From the NCBI GenBank assembly GCA_963921795.1, contig OY997640.1, positions 9,899,237 through 9,963,236 on the forward strand: DNA of 64,000 bases, in the 5' to 3' direction. Below are positions 44,248 to 56,422 of the stretch, piece by piece. The position numbers were made by a program, and so were the translations under genes. The notes below the pieces were generated by a model. The model was not told the origin of the DNA. It saw nothing but the letters and a program-made list of their open reading frames with translations, and did no database searches. Position 1 is the first letter of the stretch, and each line of letters opens with the position of its first letter. The DNA is from Nannobrachium achirus (lineage: Eukaryota; Chordata; Actinopteri; Myctophiformes; Myctophidae).

Positions 44248-46201
44248 CATCCCGTTTGTTAACAGTACAGCGTGCAGTACAGTATGTAGGCCAACAGTCA
44301 AAAAAAGCTCTGCTAAAAGGATAACACAAAAAGTATCAGGGGGCTTGTTTGCATTGTGGTCCGTTGTGCTGATGATTACATGATCAGTAAATGATGTCAA
44401 CGACCGCGTTGAGCAGCACATCAAATGCAACACGGCTACAGTGTAGCAGCTGACCATGCTTGGTCGTTTTGTAGCTTTTGTCACTGCCTAGTGCTAGAGC
44501 TAGACGTTAGAGTCTCCTGTTCTCACTAGTGGGGCTAGGAATAGGATTCTAAGTTACATACTGTATATAGACACAATAGTATCACATTATAGAGGAAAGC
44601 CCATGGGGTCACCAAAAACAGTAGTGTTCAGCTTACAATCTGCCAAACAGTTTATGAAATATTTTGACCTGAGATTGGCGAGGTCATGGGGTCACTCAGA
44701 TCTAGCCTAGCTCAGCTATACCATCATCCACCCATGTTAAAACAAGGAGGGGATAGATACTGCAGTTAGTTAGCTAGCTAGCTGCATTAGTCTCTAGGCT
44801 GGTTATACCAGGCTAACTCAGATCACCAGGGTTGATGCATGTGTGTATAAACGTATCAGATTAAGTTCTCTTTTCAGCACTTTTACTTGACATTCTCAAA
44901 CAAGAGTACCACTTCTTTCATCTAAACCGCCGGTTACATAGCTCAACGTGTGGCGATGTGACGTGTAGGGAGCTTGTAGATCTGCTAGTTTTGCTGTCTT
45001 TGAAATGTATAAAGTAGGGCTTAAACGGTTAAACCAGCTCACAGTACCAGCTCACACAATGCGCTGACCACATCAGTGTGATAGAATGGTTTGAATGTGA
45101 CTCAAGACCCACCTACTATAATAGTGACACAATGTAACCCATGCCTACTACACCCTGTTTCTGTTTCTCTTCACCGTAGGCCTACTGTATACTGCTGAAG
45201 CAGGAATTTATTAAAATATGTTTCTTAGACACAGGATAAAGAGATGAGTGTTTCCCTCTTCCCTTCTGGGTAGAGAGATTAAAATAGTATATTAATTCAG
45301 TGATTATCACCATTTATTCATTTCAAGGACCCCCAGTTTGGTGTGCATTTGGCCACCGACCCCCATTTTTAGATTTTTATCTCTGGGACTCGAATCTATC
45401 TGTGTGTCTGTGTGATTGTGCAGGGCGTTGCTGAGAAATAACACTCGTGCTCAGCATATACCCTGGGTAAATAAAGTTCAGAAAGGTTTTAAAAAATATA
45501 CACACTGTAAAGTCCTAGCGTTACTGACGTGCAAGGGTCCATTTGATTCTTAACTATCAATCATTTAACCGAGGACCCCCTGAACTCCCTCAAGGACCCC
45601 TGGGGGTCCCTGCACCCTCCATTGAGAACATTCATTCACATCCAGCCATCATATACCGGTATATTCAAAACAATTGACAAACACACGGGAACACATCTGT
45701 GTCATAGATTTTAACCACTTTAACCATTATTGTATGTTTTAACTATTAAAAGATAGCAGATATACAAGCTCACAGCACAGTACCGAGTGCCACACTGCAT
45801 GCTTGTAGATCTGCCTTTTTTTATCGAGAAAATGTGTGAACGTTTTTGAATACAGTATAGGCCTACGGTATTTTTAAAGCGAACAGTTGTAAATCTTTCT
45901 TTCTCCTGGAACAAAATATTTTGAGATGCAGGTCCACGGTCAAATACACTATAATTTGCAGGGGTAGCGGGGTTTGAGTGATCAGACTGAGAAGGTTTTT
46001 CATTTGTCCGTCACCTTGGCGATGACCCGCGTCCATGGCATGATTAAATGTGCTCTGTATTTACTGTCTGTCTCTCTGAGTCTTCTTATTGCTGACCGAG
46101 AGGAGCTCTGTCGTCGGGCGGACATCTGTGTTTTTTAATTAAAGCTGGAAGCTGTACTTCACACCCTCATCAACGTGGCCCGGAATGGAATCCCAGCGCA
46201 G

Positions 46202-46232
<31 letters not shown>

Positions 46233-46246
46233 CCCTGTGTCTCCCA
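44248..46246. other. no gene; unassigned intron with decayed family A and hAT pieces
   Basis: 45298-45632 is a decayed A/hAT segment (GGACCCCCAGTTTGGTGTGC). 45705-45960 is a family A piece with palindrome 45752-45822. The rest shows no gene. Confidence 0.45.
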
Positions 46247-46800
46247 CAGGGACGTGCTGGCCATTGGGAAAAGCGGGTTCATTCCTGGCCGGTCCAGGCC
46301 GGCCATTAGGAAAAAATTAAAAATAAAATGTCGGCCTTCGTTCCATTTTGGGGGCTGGGCGGCCAACAAAGTAAATCGTCACTGTCGGGCAGAAACCTTG
46401 TATCTCCAAGTTTCACATTTGTACATTTTTTTCGCAAAGCAAAGCCCTGCTTCATCTTACAAGGCCGTTGCACAAAAGTAGTGAAAACAGCAGATCTACA
46501 AGCACACAACGCCTCGCACCGCGAGGCGTTGTGTGCTTGTAGATCGGCTGTTTTCACTAGTTTAAATCATTTTTTAAATGATAAATACAAAACAAACGGT
46601 TTTGGACATACAAGGTTGACCCGACAACGACAAAATATAACTCATGTAATTGGCCCACTGGCTAGTCACTTGTCATGATCTGAAATGGCAAATCTTTGAG
46701 TAGCAGCAGTGCTATAGAGAGAGATCTCTCTCTATAGCGCGCAATGAGGGCCTCTCCAACTCTTTTTCCCGGGCTGAATCAGGGGCCCAGCACGTCCCTG
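46247..46800 (+). mobile_element. non-autonomous hAT, family C, carrying MITE B
   Basis: The ends are CAGGGACGTGCTGGCC and GGCCCAGCACGTCCCTG. MITE B is at 46376-46632 with palindrome 46486-46557. The flanking 8-mers do not match, so it may have been rearranged or its duplication has decayed. Confidence 0.85.
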
Positions 46801-47040
46801 CCTTCTGCTGCTTCCTTTACTCTCTATATCTGCTAAGCAGATCTTTTGTTGTCCTTCATAAGTTATGTCCTGTTGTCACATAACAGGAAGCACTGATGGT
46901 CTCTGGCTGTGGGTCATGATCCCACCCCCCTTTGTGAAATTGTCGACTTTGTTACTTTTAGAAAGGGGGGAAGATGTCTTATATAGGCTGCTGAATGCTG
47001 TAACCGTATGTATGCGCTGGGAAGTTTCATTTTTAGCATA

Positions 47041-47301
47041 TCGTCGTTGTCGGGTGGAAACCTTGTATGTCCAAAACCGTTTGTTTTGCATTTATCTTTT
47101 CAAAAATGATTTAAACTAGTGAAAACAGCCGATCTACAAGCACACAACGCCTCGCACCGCGAGGCGTTGTGTGCTTGCAGATCGGCTGTTTTCACTACTT
47201 TGTGCAACGGCCTTGTATGGTGAAGCAGGGCTTTTACTTTGCGAAAAGATTTACAAATTTGAAACTTGGAGATACGAGGTTTCTTGCCCGACAGTGACGA
47301 T
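47041..47301 (-). mobile_element. MITE B, free-standing complete copy
   Basis: The ends are TCGTCGTTGTCGGGTGG and CCCGACAGTGACGA, flanked by AT. The perfect palindrome is at 47123-47200. It is not inside a hAT. Confidence 0.85.
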
Positions 47302-47786
47302 ATTCTTCATTGGAAAGTTGCTCCAGCTCCATATGGTGATCTAACTTTGAATCAGAAACAAACACAAGGAGGTGGTCTAGGGACAGTATGTATGTGCCCA
47401 CGATATGGGTCACTTTGCACAGTAACAGCAGGCCTATAACTCCGAGCTGGGACACTGAGAGCTGGTACAGTATGTGAGTACAGTGCAGTGCGTGTGCGTG
47501 AGAGGGCGTGTAAGGGGAAGCAATTGATTGGTTCTACGTTAAGTCTGGCACATCAGAGCGATGGTGGGAGTGAGAGTACAGGAAGAACATGTCCCCGGGC
47601 AACCACTTAAGCCTCTGTAGCCTATAGGCCCTAGTAGTGGGTCTCAACCCTTTTCACCCAGGCTACGTGTATCTCTGGCCTGGGAGCCCCAATCTAACCC
47701 AAATGCAAAAGTAGTGTTTTAACTAGTACAGCAAAGAGCAGAGTACAGCAACGTACAATGGGCCTGGTCTACAAGATACACTACAA

Positions 47787-47978
47787 CAGTGTTTCTCAAA
47801 GTGGATTCCAGGGACACTGTGGGTTCCTTTAGGGGGGTCTAAATTGACCCATACAAGTCTGTAACTCTGACAGTGTACAAATGGAACCAAATGGACCCTA
47901 ACGGGTCCATTTGGTTCCATTTGTACACGGTCAGAGTTAAGGGGGAGACCTTGAGATTTGAAAGTTTGAGAAACACTG
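47787..47978. mobile_element. small hAT MITE, family H (intact ends)
   Basis: The ends are CAGTGTTTCTCAAAGTGG and GTTTGAGAAACACTG, with a perfect 8-bp duplication cactacaa (47779-47786, 47979-47986). The centre is another palindrome based on AAATGGAACCAAATGGACCC. Confidence 0.93.
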
Positions 47979-47989
47979 CACTACAACAC

Positions 47990-48452
47990 CACAGAGACGC
48001 CCACGTACCTGTCAAACAGCTACTTCAGTCATTCCTTGTCATTGAAATCACTACACCGGAGGGAGCTCCACTAATCACGTTCAACCCAGATTTGGCTAAA
48101 AAAAAGGGCTTAAATTCGTTCTCATCCTGCAATGCCACAAAAATGTGGAACTCCCTAACAACAGACTTAAAGGAGTGTAACTCCGTTACCCTCCTTCAAA
48201 ACCGCTCTAAAGGAGCACTTATACAGGTGACTGCAATTCGTAACTGGCCCCTGTGAAGAAGTAAAACTGTTTACATAATATTGTATATTTGTCTGTCATT
48301 AAATGTTTCGATGAATTGAGTACAAAGGACCCGATGGAAACAAGCCATAGAGCTTTCTTGGGTTTAAATCCTCTTAGCAGACCTGGTATTGAACTGTACT
48401 TTCCCGTGCTTTCTTTGCAAACTGCCAATAAAGTATTCAATCAATCAATCAA
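47990..48452 (+). mobile_element. LINE 3' end with (AATC)n tail
   Basis: The reading TKMWNSLTTDLKECNSVTLLQ resembles the end of a CR1/L2-like reverse transcriptase; the tail is CAATAAAGTATTCAATCAAT. Same family as 8782-9440. Confidence 0.65.
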
Positions 48453-48965
48453 CTCTGAGAGTAAATGGAATTACGACGTATAAGGGACCCTTTGGTTCTC
48501 AACTATCAATCATTTACTGTAGCAGGAGACCACCCTGGATCCCTCTCAGGGACCCCTGGGGGTCCCCAGCCAGACCCCACGTTGAGAACCACCGCCCTAT
48601 GCCTGTATGCTTTGCCGTGCAATGAATGGCGAAAACAGCCGGTCTACAAGCTCACAACGTTGTAAAAGCTTGTTTATTTCCGTTAAACTTTGAAAAGTTT
48701 TGCCCAAAATAGGGGGATGCCAGGTTGAATGTGGTTAACTTGAGGAATTACTGAGAGGAGGGGGTTGGGGGGGTCTATAGCAGAGAAACAGAGAGGGGGT
48801 TGTGTAACTAAAGGAAGCCGGTAGGGGGGTAAACACATTTTTGGGGGTTTGGGCGATTATCAAGGCATCCTAGCTTTGTCATCCTCCTCCTGTTTTCCTC
48901 CATAATCTCTGTGAATGCTTTTCAGTCACTGTAGAACAGAGGCTGCCGAGGTCTCTTTCATGAAC
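48453..48965. other. no gene; hAT-like fragment and unassigned sequence
   Basis: 48484-48597 resembles a hAT right half (CAGGGACCCCTGGGGGTCCC ... GTTGAGAACCACCG). A half palindrome is at 48632-48672. Confidence 0.4.
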
Positions 48966-48968
48966 TGT

Positions 48969-48970
<2 letters not shown>

Positions 48971-49060
<90 letters not shown>
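48971..49060. repeat. (CA)n microsatellite
   Basis: About 90 nt of CA repeats. Confidence 0.97.
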
Positions 49061-49062
<2 letters not shown>

Positions 49063-49208
49063 CATAGAGTGGACCCAAATTTAAAACAGAAAGAAATAGG
49101 GCATTGTGTGCAGGGCAGGCCTACTGGCATTGCAAAGACCCTGATTCACCGCATTGGACCGCACGCACACACGCACACACAAATTTCATTACTATACTTG
49201 TGAGGACG

Positions 49209-49699
49209 GGAAAATCCCAGTTGTCCTACGCCCAGTTGTCCTACGTCCCAGTTGTCCTACTGTGTCCCAGTTGTCCTACTGTAGCCAGTAGCTACACGTA
49301 GCCTACCCCCACCTCAGCATTCGTACAGCTACTCAAGTAGTGTACAGCTCTCGCCGAAAATTCGCCGTCCTACTGCTGTAATTATTGTCCACGACATTGC
49401 AAGCGGCGCGAAGGCCAGCGGACCTTGGTCCTGCTCTTCGTGCCCGAGCGCCGCAGGCGCGAGTGCCCGCTAAGAGCCGAGTTACGAAGCCGTGGTGAAT
49501 GCAATCGTTATATTTATGCCCAGGACGTAAGGCCTGGGCAAGCGCACGATAAACGCATGAATGGGATGAAGATCGCTTGCTTTACAGTGACAGTCTGTTC
49601 GCGGACTAGCCCATACAGCCAGGCTACAGTAGGACAACTGGGACAAAGTAGGACAACTGGGACGTAGGACAACTGGGCGTAGGACAACTGGGACTAGCC
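49209..49699. mobile_element. foldback element with tandem-repeat inverted arms
   Basis: Four units of CCCAGTTGTCCTAC lie at 49216-49282 and four inverted units (GTAGGACAACTGGG) at 49627-49693. A 10-bp duplication tgtgaggacg flanks it (49199-49208, 49700-49709). The GC-rich middle is single copy here. Confidence 0.85.
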
Positions 49700-49737
49700 T
49701 GTGAGGACGTCAACATTTTAGGAAGGTTATCTTATGC

Positions 49738-49928
49738 CAGTGGTTCTCAAAGTGGATTCCAGGGACTCTGTGGGTTCCTTTATGGGGGTCTAAATGGACC
49801 TTTACAAGTCTGTAACTCTGACAGTGTACAAATGGAACCAAATGGACCCTAACGGGTCCATTTGGTTCCATTTGTATACTGTCAGAGTTAAGGGGAGACC
49901 TTGAATTTTGAAAGTTTGAGAAACACTG
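49738..49928. mobile_element. small hAT MITE, family H (second copy)
   Basis: It is very close to 47787-47978. Flanking 8-mers are tcttatgc and ttttatgc (7 of 8). Confidence 0.9.
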
Positions 49929-50139
49929 TTTTATGCCATGCCAAAAATGCTATATATATATTTTTTCAGTGCACAGCAACTAAGTATTCTATAAATCAAC
50001 TCTAACCCTTAAACCTTTGCTCTAAATTACTAATACTAAACCTTATATTCCCTAATATTAAGCCTAACTCTAAAATAAACATCTATTGGTCTTGTGAAGA
50101 CAATGTCCTCACTATATATTTATCTATACTTGTTGGCCA

Positions 50140-50207
<68 letters not shown>

Positions 50208-50547
50208 TAGCATGACATTGGGAGTCAGTGCATTGCTGATGATGACCAGCAAATGGAAACCAGGACAAGTAACAATGTGATCAACTCATGTCAGGATGTC
50301 GTGCGTGGGCTATAGTATAGCGCCGTCCCCGGTTTCGTCGCCATGGCGACCGGAATCCCCTCACGCCTGAAAGAAGCGGGGGGGCGTTTCTCTCTTGGCG
50401 TGAGGAAAAACCAAACAGGCATTTATTATTGTATTTCTATGGAGTCACAGAATCGGATAGGTCACCGATTTCACGTGGGTGCCACATTGGATGGATTCAC
50501 AGTCACCAGTGCCAGCAAAGTGCCAAACTGATGGCACTCCCCCCCCC

Positions 50548-50610
<63 letters not shown>

Positions 50611-50662
50611 TAAAAAGACAAACGGTCACAGGAGGACGCATTCCTTCCTTCCGCCCTTCCTC

Positions 50663-50693
<31 letters not shown>

Positions 50694-50697
50694 CCTC

Positions 50698-50742
<45 letters not shown>

Positions 50743-51198
50743 TCAAAGGGCATGTTGTGTCAGTCGGATGTAAAGTGTAAAAAAACAACAACAACATTGT
50801 AACGGAGGAGGAGAAATGGAACCAAATGAACCCCGGCCGGGGTCCATTTGGTTCCATGTTTGGTTAGCCTCATCAAATGAGGCTAATTACGCTAAATTAG
50901 GCTCACACACAGAAGCTGTTTACCGTGGAACTTCACAACAAGAAGAACACGCTTCTCTATTCCCCTCTACTTGCAAAACACAAGCGGTTGGTTTACCCCG
51001 CATTGTCCCGAGCAGACGCAGTAGACTCAGAGTAACCCGACACTGCAGCGATCCCCAACAGGTGATCGGCGCAATAATAATATAGCAACAATAATGGTGT
51101 GCATATCTTATCCCCTACTTTCCAGAGCGACACCACACCGTTCTGCAATAGCCAGGGGCCAGAGCCGTAGAGTAGCCATCATCATCAGTCATCATCAC
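49929..51198. other. no gene; microsatellites and unassigned sequence
   Basis: (CA)n at 50141-50205, C-run and (CA)n at 50538-50611, (CT)n at 50666-50739. 50813-50857 is an isolated palindrome like the centre of family H, with CCCCGGCCGGGG at its middle. Confidence 0.6.
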
Positions 51199-51618
51199 TA
51201 GGGCTGTCACGATTATGACATTTGACATGACGATTAGGCGCTCAAATAATTTGCGATTAACGATTTAATTGTGTATTTGTCGTTGACAATTACATTTCTG
51301 TTTGGCTTGCAGGCTTTGAAGTTGCACATGGCAATCATGACACATAACTTAAATAGGCTATAGGTACAAAGAAATTACTGACATATTTGACAATTTTACA
51401 CTTAAAACATAACATTGATAATATAGCAGGTCTACATAGACCTACAAGCTCACAATGCGTCGCGACGCTTGTAGATCTATTTACACTACTTTTTGAAAGT
51501 GTTTGAAACTATAGGCCTATTCTCAGCATAGAAACGATTATGACGATTATGCAAAACTAATTGCGATTACCTCAAATAACTGCGAATGGACGATTATGTA
51601 ATAACTGTGACAGCACTA
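51199..51618 (+). mobile_element. non-autonomous hAT, family N (intact ends)
   Basis: The ends are TAGGGCTGTCACGATT and ACTGTGACAGCACTA, with a perfect 8-bp duplication atcatcac (51191-51198, 51619-51626). A diverged palindrome is at 51426-51480. It lies next to the limch1 exon 1 donor. Confidence 0.92.
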
Positions 51619-51646
51619 ATCATCACTAGGCTAATACTTGACTTAC

Positions 51647-51793
51647 CTCGATCCATTTCTGTGCCTCCAGACAGGCGGGCTCGGGGTGGCTCACCACGCC
51701 GGCTTCTGGCGCTGCCGCTGCGGGCTCCTGGTCGCCTGGCTGCGGGCCGTTCGCTCCCACGTCGCGGTGCTCGTCTCCGCTGCTAGTGGCCAT
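51647..51793 (-). CDS. limch1: limch1 coding exon 1 (start codon, N-terminal leader)
   Basis: The exon encodes 49 residues starting MATSSGDEHRD and ending CLEAQKWIE, the first helix of the CH domain, then a consensus donor GTAAGT (phase 0). The chosen ATG has A at -3 and G at +4. Three in-frame ATGs lie 12, 9 and 6 bases further upstream (to 51805), preceded by an in-frame TGA, so a start four codons earlier (MMMT) is possible but has weaker context. EAQKWIE is the conserved entry to the LIMCH1/LMO7 CH domain. The leader is rich in Ala, Pro, Glu and Gly and is not expected to be conserved. A hAT element ends only about 20 bases beyond the donor. Confidence 0.88.
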
Positions 51794-52330
51794 CGTCATC
51801 ATCATGTGTGGTCAGCAACTCAGTCAGCAGCAGGGCCGTTCTGTTGTTAACAACTGTCACGGCGGGCACACACAATAAATGATGACCCGACGCCGAGAGA
51901 TACGAGAAATATGAAGAGACTTGTGATGATGATCGATGATGATCATAAAAAAAAGGTCCCGTCCCGATGATGATGATGATGATGAGGATGCTTTGCTTTC
52001 CCCCCCGCGCGGCGGAGCGAAGCAGCAGCGGCTGCAACCACAATATTCCGCTATGTGTTATTATTATTATGAATATTATTCTTACTACCGTAAGATCGGC
52101 CGCTGTGCGCCGCAGATCTCCGTCTGTCGGGGTTGCTTTGCAGTCTAGTTCGGTGGGAGATCAGATGGAGACTGTACTGTTGTTCCCCCCTGCGACTCCC
52201 ACACTCACTGCTGCCTGCCTGCCTGGTGCCTGGTGCTGCTGCTGCAGCCTGCAACTCGAACTGCACGCTAAAAATACCCTTTCTAAACGAAACACCGTCC
52301 TCCTGTCCTGTCCTGTCCTGTCCTGTCCTG
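51794..52330 (-). promoter_or_regulatory. limch1: limch1 5' UTR and proximal promoter region (inferred)
   Basis: This is the sequence upstream of the start codon. It is CpG-rich around 51980-52030 and 52090-52140, and contains trinucleotide ATC/ATG runs near 51920-51990 and CTGTC repeats near 52300. No convincing TATA box or transcription start was identified. The call rests on position only. A (CA)n tract begins at 52328. Confidence 0.35.
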
Positions 52331-52335
52331 ACACT

Positions 52336-52412
<77 letters not shown>

Positions 52413-52413
52413 A
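52328..52413. repeat. (AC)n microsatellite upstream of limch1
   Basis: About 85 nt of AC repeats, preceded by CTGTC units. Confidence 0.97.
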
Positions 52414-52560
52414 ACACACACACACACTCACTCACGCACGCGCACACACACATGGCCTGTGTGTGCAGCTGCGCGCGTTCGGAGGGGACACGGGAAATCG
52501 GGAATGCGCACACAGGAATCCGTCCTGGCTGGCTGCGGGTTAGGAGGCGGGGAGGCGGGG

Positions 52561-53309
52561 AGGAGGCGGGCGGGGGGGCTTTATTACAAGAAGTGTCCCG
52601 TTATTCTTATTCCTCCCACAGCTGAATTAGGAGGGCCCGTTCATAATTATGCTCCGTTAGTAGGCCTACGACGGTGTCGCTTGTCAATACGAACACAAAG
52701 CTGACAACCCGTCCTGAACACAGGTCTTATTATAGCCTACATCAGTGTTTCTCAAATGGGGTACGTAGAAGAGGTAGGCCTACTACAGGGGGTACTTGAG
52801 AGAAAATGGAAAGAAACATTTATTTCACTGTTAGGCTATGATAAAACATTGACAAATGTATGTGAATGTGCTGCTCTGTAAAGCTTTAAACCAAATAAAC
52901 TACAATTTTTTTACTGTTACTGAATAAGCTACTTACTTTTATTTTCAACATATTGACATAAAAACTGGACTTAACCCTAACACTTGATGTCAGTAGGCCT
53001 ATTTTCTAGTCAAAATGTTGTTGTTGATTAAAGGGGGTAGACCTACTTGTATTGTAGACTACATAGCCTACAACAGGGTTTTTGATAGATAGCCTTTAAG
53101 CTATCTTACAATATTAATAAGATATGTATTTTCTGCTATAGTGTATCAGTCTATCAACGACTTATTTTCTGCCTTTTATTTTGCTTCTCCACACTTTGGA
53201 ACATGTGTGATGTCTAATCTTATTATAGCTTGTCATTTATGAGTGCCAGTGTCTTGATTGACCGCTTTATCTTGCATTCTGAGTCACAGCATGTGCTGTT
53301 TTTGTAGAC
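52561..53309. other. no gene recognised upstream of limch1
   Basis: 52740-52800 contains CAGTGTTTCTCAAATGGGGT, a hAT-like end with no clear partner. The rest is AT-rich unassigned sequence. Confidence 0.4.
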
Positions 53310-53910
53310 CAGGGGTTCTCGACCTTTTCAGGCCGCGACCCCCCAAAAATAATCATACCTAGAACAGGGAACCTCCTACCCTGACAAGCACTGTAGGAGT
53401 TGAGGCATTACATTTAGTTTGACTCTGTTTGGTTCCACAGATAAATGTGAAAATAGCTGATCTATGTGAGCTTGTAGATCAGCTTTTATCACAATTATTT
53501 CAACTGACAATTTGACTAATGTTTGACCAGTTTTGATAGTATTTCTTTTTAAATTGAGCGGTGCTAGCCGCTCCAATACGTGACTTTATGTGTATGACCA
53601 TGTGTATATATGCAGTGGTTTCCTTTGTATCAAATAGGCTACTGATATCGTACGGTATGTCCCTATCCGCATGTCCCTTTTCTGACTGGACAATATCATG
53701 ATGAGCACATATCTACGGTATATCTATCATAATCATACTTTACTTAGCGTGCCACTCGAACCCACACTATTTCTTCAGGAACAGTATTTTCTAGTAGAGT
53801 CACGTGCAAAGTGAGCACTGCTTTTAGGTATTAAAAGTCCTTAAATTGTCACTCCACTGTCATGTGGGGACCCCTCCAAATCACGTGTCCAACCTGCAGG
53901 TTGAGACCTG
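53310..53910 (+). mobile_element. non-autonomous hAT, family E
   Basis: The ends are CAGGGGTTCTCGACC and GGTTGAGACCTG. Flanking 8-mers are ttgtagac (53302-53309) and gtgtagac (53911-53918). Confidence 0.82.
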
Positions 53911-53918
53911 GTGTAGAC

Positions 53919-54443
53919 CAGGGGTTTTCACAGTGGGTGACGGGGCACCCTGGGGTGCCGCGACGGCAGTCCAGGGGTGCCGCGAGATCATTTGATAACA
54001 CTTGAAAATGTTTATTTTCAGTCAGTTCTAACCAAAATGGCTATTATCTCAACGTTTTCCTCGCAACATAATCACTAAGATATCGTCACTGTCTGGCAGA
54101 AACCTTGAATCTCCAAGTTTCAAATGTGTACATGTGTCTTTTGGTAAAGCAAAGCCCTGCTTCATCATACAAGACTGTCACACAAAACTAGTGAAAACAG
54201 CCTCTCTACAAGCACACAACGCCTCGCATCGCGAGGCGTTGTGTGCTTGTAGATCTGCTGTTTTCACTAGTTTAGTACATTTTATAGATGATAAATACAA
54301 AACGAACGGTTTTGGACATACAAGGTTTTCACCAACGACGATATGCTATAAATATAAGGTGCTGGGAGTGGAAAATTATAATGTGGGGGTGCCTCGGATA
54401 AAAAAATATATATTTATGAGACAAAAACGTTTGGGAATCCCTG
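53919..54443 (+). mobile_element. non-autonomous hAT, family L, carrying MITE B
   Basis: The ends are CAGGGGTTTTCACAGTGG and TTGGGAATCCCTG, with a perfect duplication gtgtagac (53911-53918, 54444-54451). MITE B (54082-54343, palindrome 54196-54269) is at the same internal place as in 28068-28619. Confidence 0.92.
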
Positions 54444-54451
54444 GTGTAGAC

Positions 54452-55144
54452 TATAAATATGTGGAGATGCCCTGGACATCCCTCTCTCTGCTGTCTTCAG
54501 TACAAGCTTTATAGTCCTGTGTGTGAACTGTGAAGGATCTTGGTTGCTGACGTCAGGTGCTCTCCTAGAGAGAAATGATTGATGTCCGCACACGAGCACA
54601 GCTGACTGCCATGTGTCTCCTCTCTGTATTCTGACAGGTTCACCTGTTTGGAGCTCTGGCAACTGTCTTGTTTGTTACATGACATGGCCCAACACCACAC
54701 CACTCCACACCGCCCACTTGTGCCAGGTTTTCCACTACAAGGACCTGGGTAGAGTGGTGTGAAAGTGGTACTAAAAAATATCCAATCTAGAGCAGGTTCA
54801 TAATGACTGATCACTCACTGACTTTTCATTTAGACCACCAGGATATAGTTGTAATACATGATAATAGATCCTATTGTGTTATAACTACTATTATAATATT
54901 ATATAATTATAATATTATTATCATAATAATAATACATTAATACTTTATAGTGTATGTTATAATCCATTGTAGTGTATTATAATTAGGATAGTTGTAATAC
55001 AAATTTATATTGTATTATAATCACAGTTAAAAGTCTACATTTTGTTTCTTACCGATAGGGTTACCTTTGTGTAATGGAAAATGTAGATCATTTTAAGTTG
55101 TGCGTTTCTAGTGTGGTGTAGTGTTTTGTAGTTAGTTTGGGGGA
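54452..55144. other. no gene recognised
   Basis: 54840-55030 is strongly AT-rich (TATAATA-type). 54452-54840 shows no splice-supported exon. Confidence 0.45.
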
Positions 55145-55320
55145 TTTTATGCCTTTATTGATATGACAGTAGACTGACAGGAACTGGGGAGAGACACGCA
55201 GGAAAGGTCGTTGGGAACAGGACTCGAACCCTCGACATGCTGTCAGGCATCAGAGCCTATGTGGTATGCGCCTGGACCGCTAGGCCATGCAGCCTGAGCC
55301 CAATAAAGACTGATTCTGAA
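55145..55320 (-). mobile_element. tRNA-derived SINE, antisense
   Basis: On the minus strand it has GGCCTAGCGGTCCAGGCGCA and B box GGGTTCGAGTCC. The same family is at 63457-63604. Confidence 0.7.
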
Positions 55321-55369
55321 TGAAATCAGGGGAGCATCATCTGGTGTTGTGCCTGTGGGTGTCTCTCAC

Positions 55370-55957
55370 GTTACTGAACACATTATGACGCTTTTTATGC
55401 TTTAAATATCAAAAAAATAGCAGATATACAAGCTTGCAGCGCGGCACCGAGTGCCGCGCTGCGAGCTTGTAGATCTGCTATTTTTGAAAAATCGTGAAAA
55501 TTTGAATTTTGACCCGATTCTATAAGTGTCTTTTGAATCCTTCTAAGATTTTTTGAAAAACCCAATGTTTCTATGTCAGCAATCTGGCCAGCCATCGTCA
55601 AAGAAAAGGTCCTTTTCACTTCACTGGAGCTCAGTTAGTCTGTTCTCGAGAGACTACTATGTCGGTGGTTCTCATAATTTTTCATGTGAAGGACCACCAA
55701 AATGATATTTATTTGGCCACGGACCCCCATCTCAAAATATCTAGTTCCAGGGACCACCCAGAAGCAAAATTTGAGTTACAAACGTTCGCTTTGAAAATAC
55801 ATATATTCAAAGATTTGCACACATTTTCACGACTTTTTCCAAAAATAGCAGGTCTACAAGCTCGCAGCGCGGCACTCGGTGCCGCGCTGTGAGCTTGTAT
55901 ATCTGCTATTTTTCACTGGTTAAAGCAGTCAATAATTCTAGGCCTGAATGGGTTAAG
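55370..55957. mobile_element. piggyBac-type element, family A (left end lost)
   Basis: It matches 3022-4138 without the O insert: two palindromes (55415-55486, 55844-55915) and right end TCTAGGCCTGAATGGG followed by TTAA. The extreme left end is missing. Confidence 0.75.
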
Positions 55958-56417
55958 TAGTTTGACAGCTTGACAGTTAAATGGGCACGGGTCCTCTGAG
56001 TATCTTGAAAACCAGGCCCATTGCAAGTTGCTCATGACAGAGTACAGTGTAGGCTGTAGGGCCTACTCTGTCCTCTACCGTGAGACATCCCATCCAAGCA
56101 TAAGGTGATAGGTGAGTCAGGTGCGAGGTGTGAGTTTGTTTTGAGAGGTCTGTAGTTTTGATTTTAGTGCCTTAGAGGTGCATGCAAAGTCACTGTTTGG
56201 CCCTTGCAGCGAAATTGCACACACACACTCCCTGGATGCCAGAGCAGAACCCTGGCCCCGATTTTCTTTTCTTTAAGATTGGCCTGTTATAGCGCCAGGC
56301 TATAGTTAAAATGTTTTGTTTTTGTTGTGTGACAAAGTATAGGTTAGGCTTTAACCCTAACTCTAACCCCTCTGTTAACCATCTTTTATAGTATAGTCTT
56401 TCTTTTCTTTTTTTTAA
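55958..56417. other. no gene; repeat P fragment
   Basis: 56160-56310 shares words with repeat P (CTGGATGCCAGAGCAGAACC). The remainder is unassigned. Confidence 0.35.
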
Positions 56418-56422
56418 TGGTG

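Noticed and set aside
46239-46808. A target duplication for the hAT C copy at 46247-46800
   Set aside because: The flanking words gtctccca and ccttctgc do not match, so none is claimed.
51794-51805. Start of limch1 at the most upstream ATG (51805)
   Set aside because: Possible, but its context (C at -3, A at +4) is weaker than that of the ATG at 51793; kept only as an alternative.
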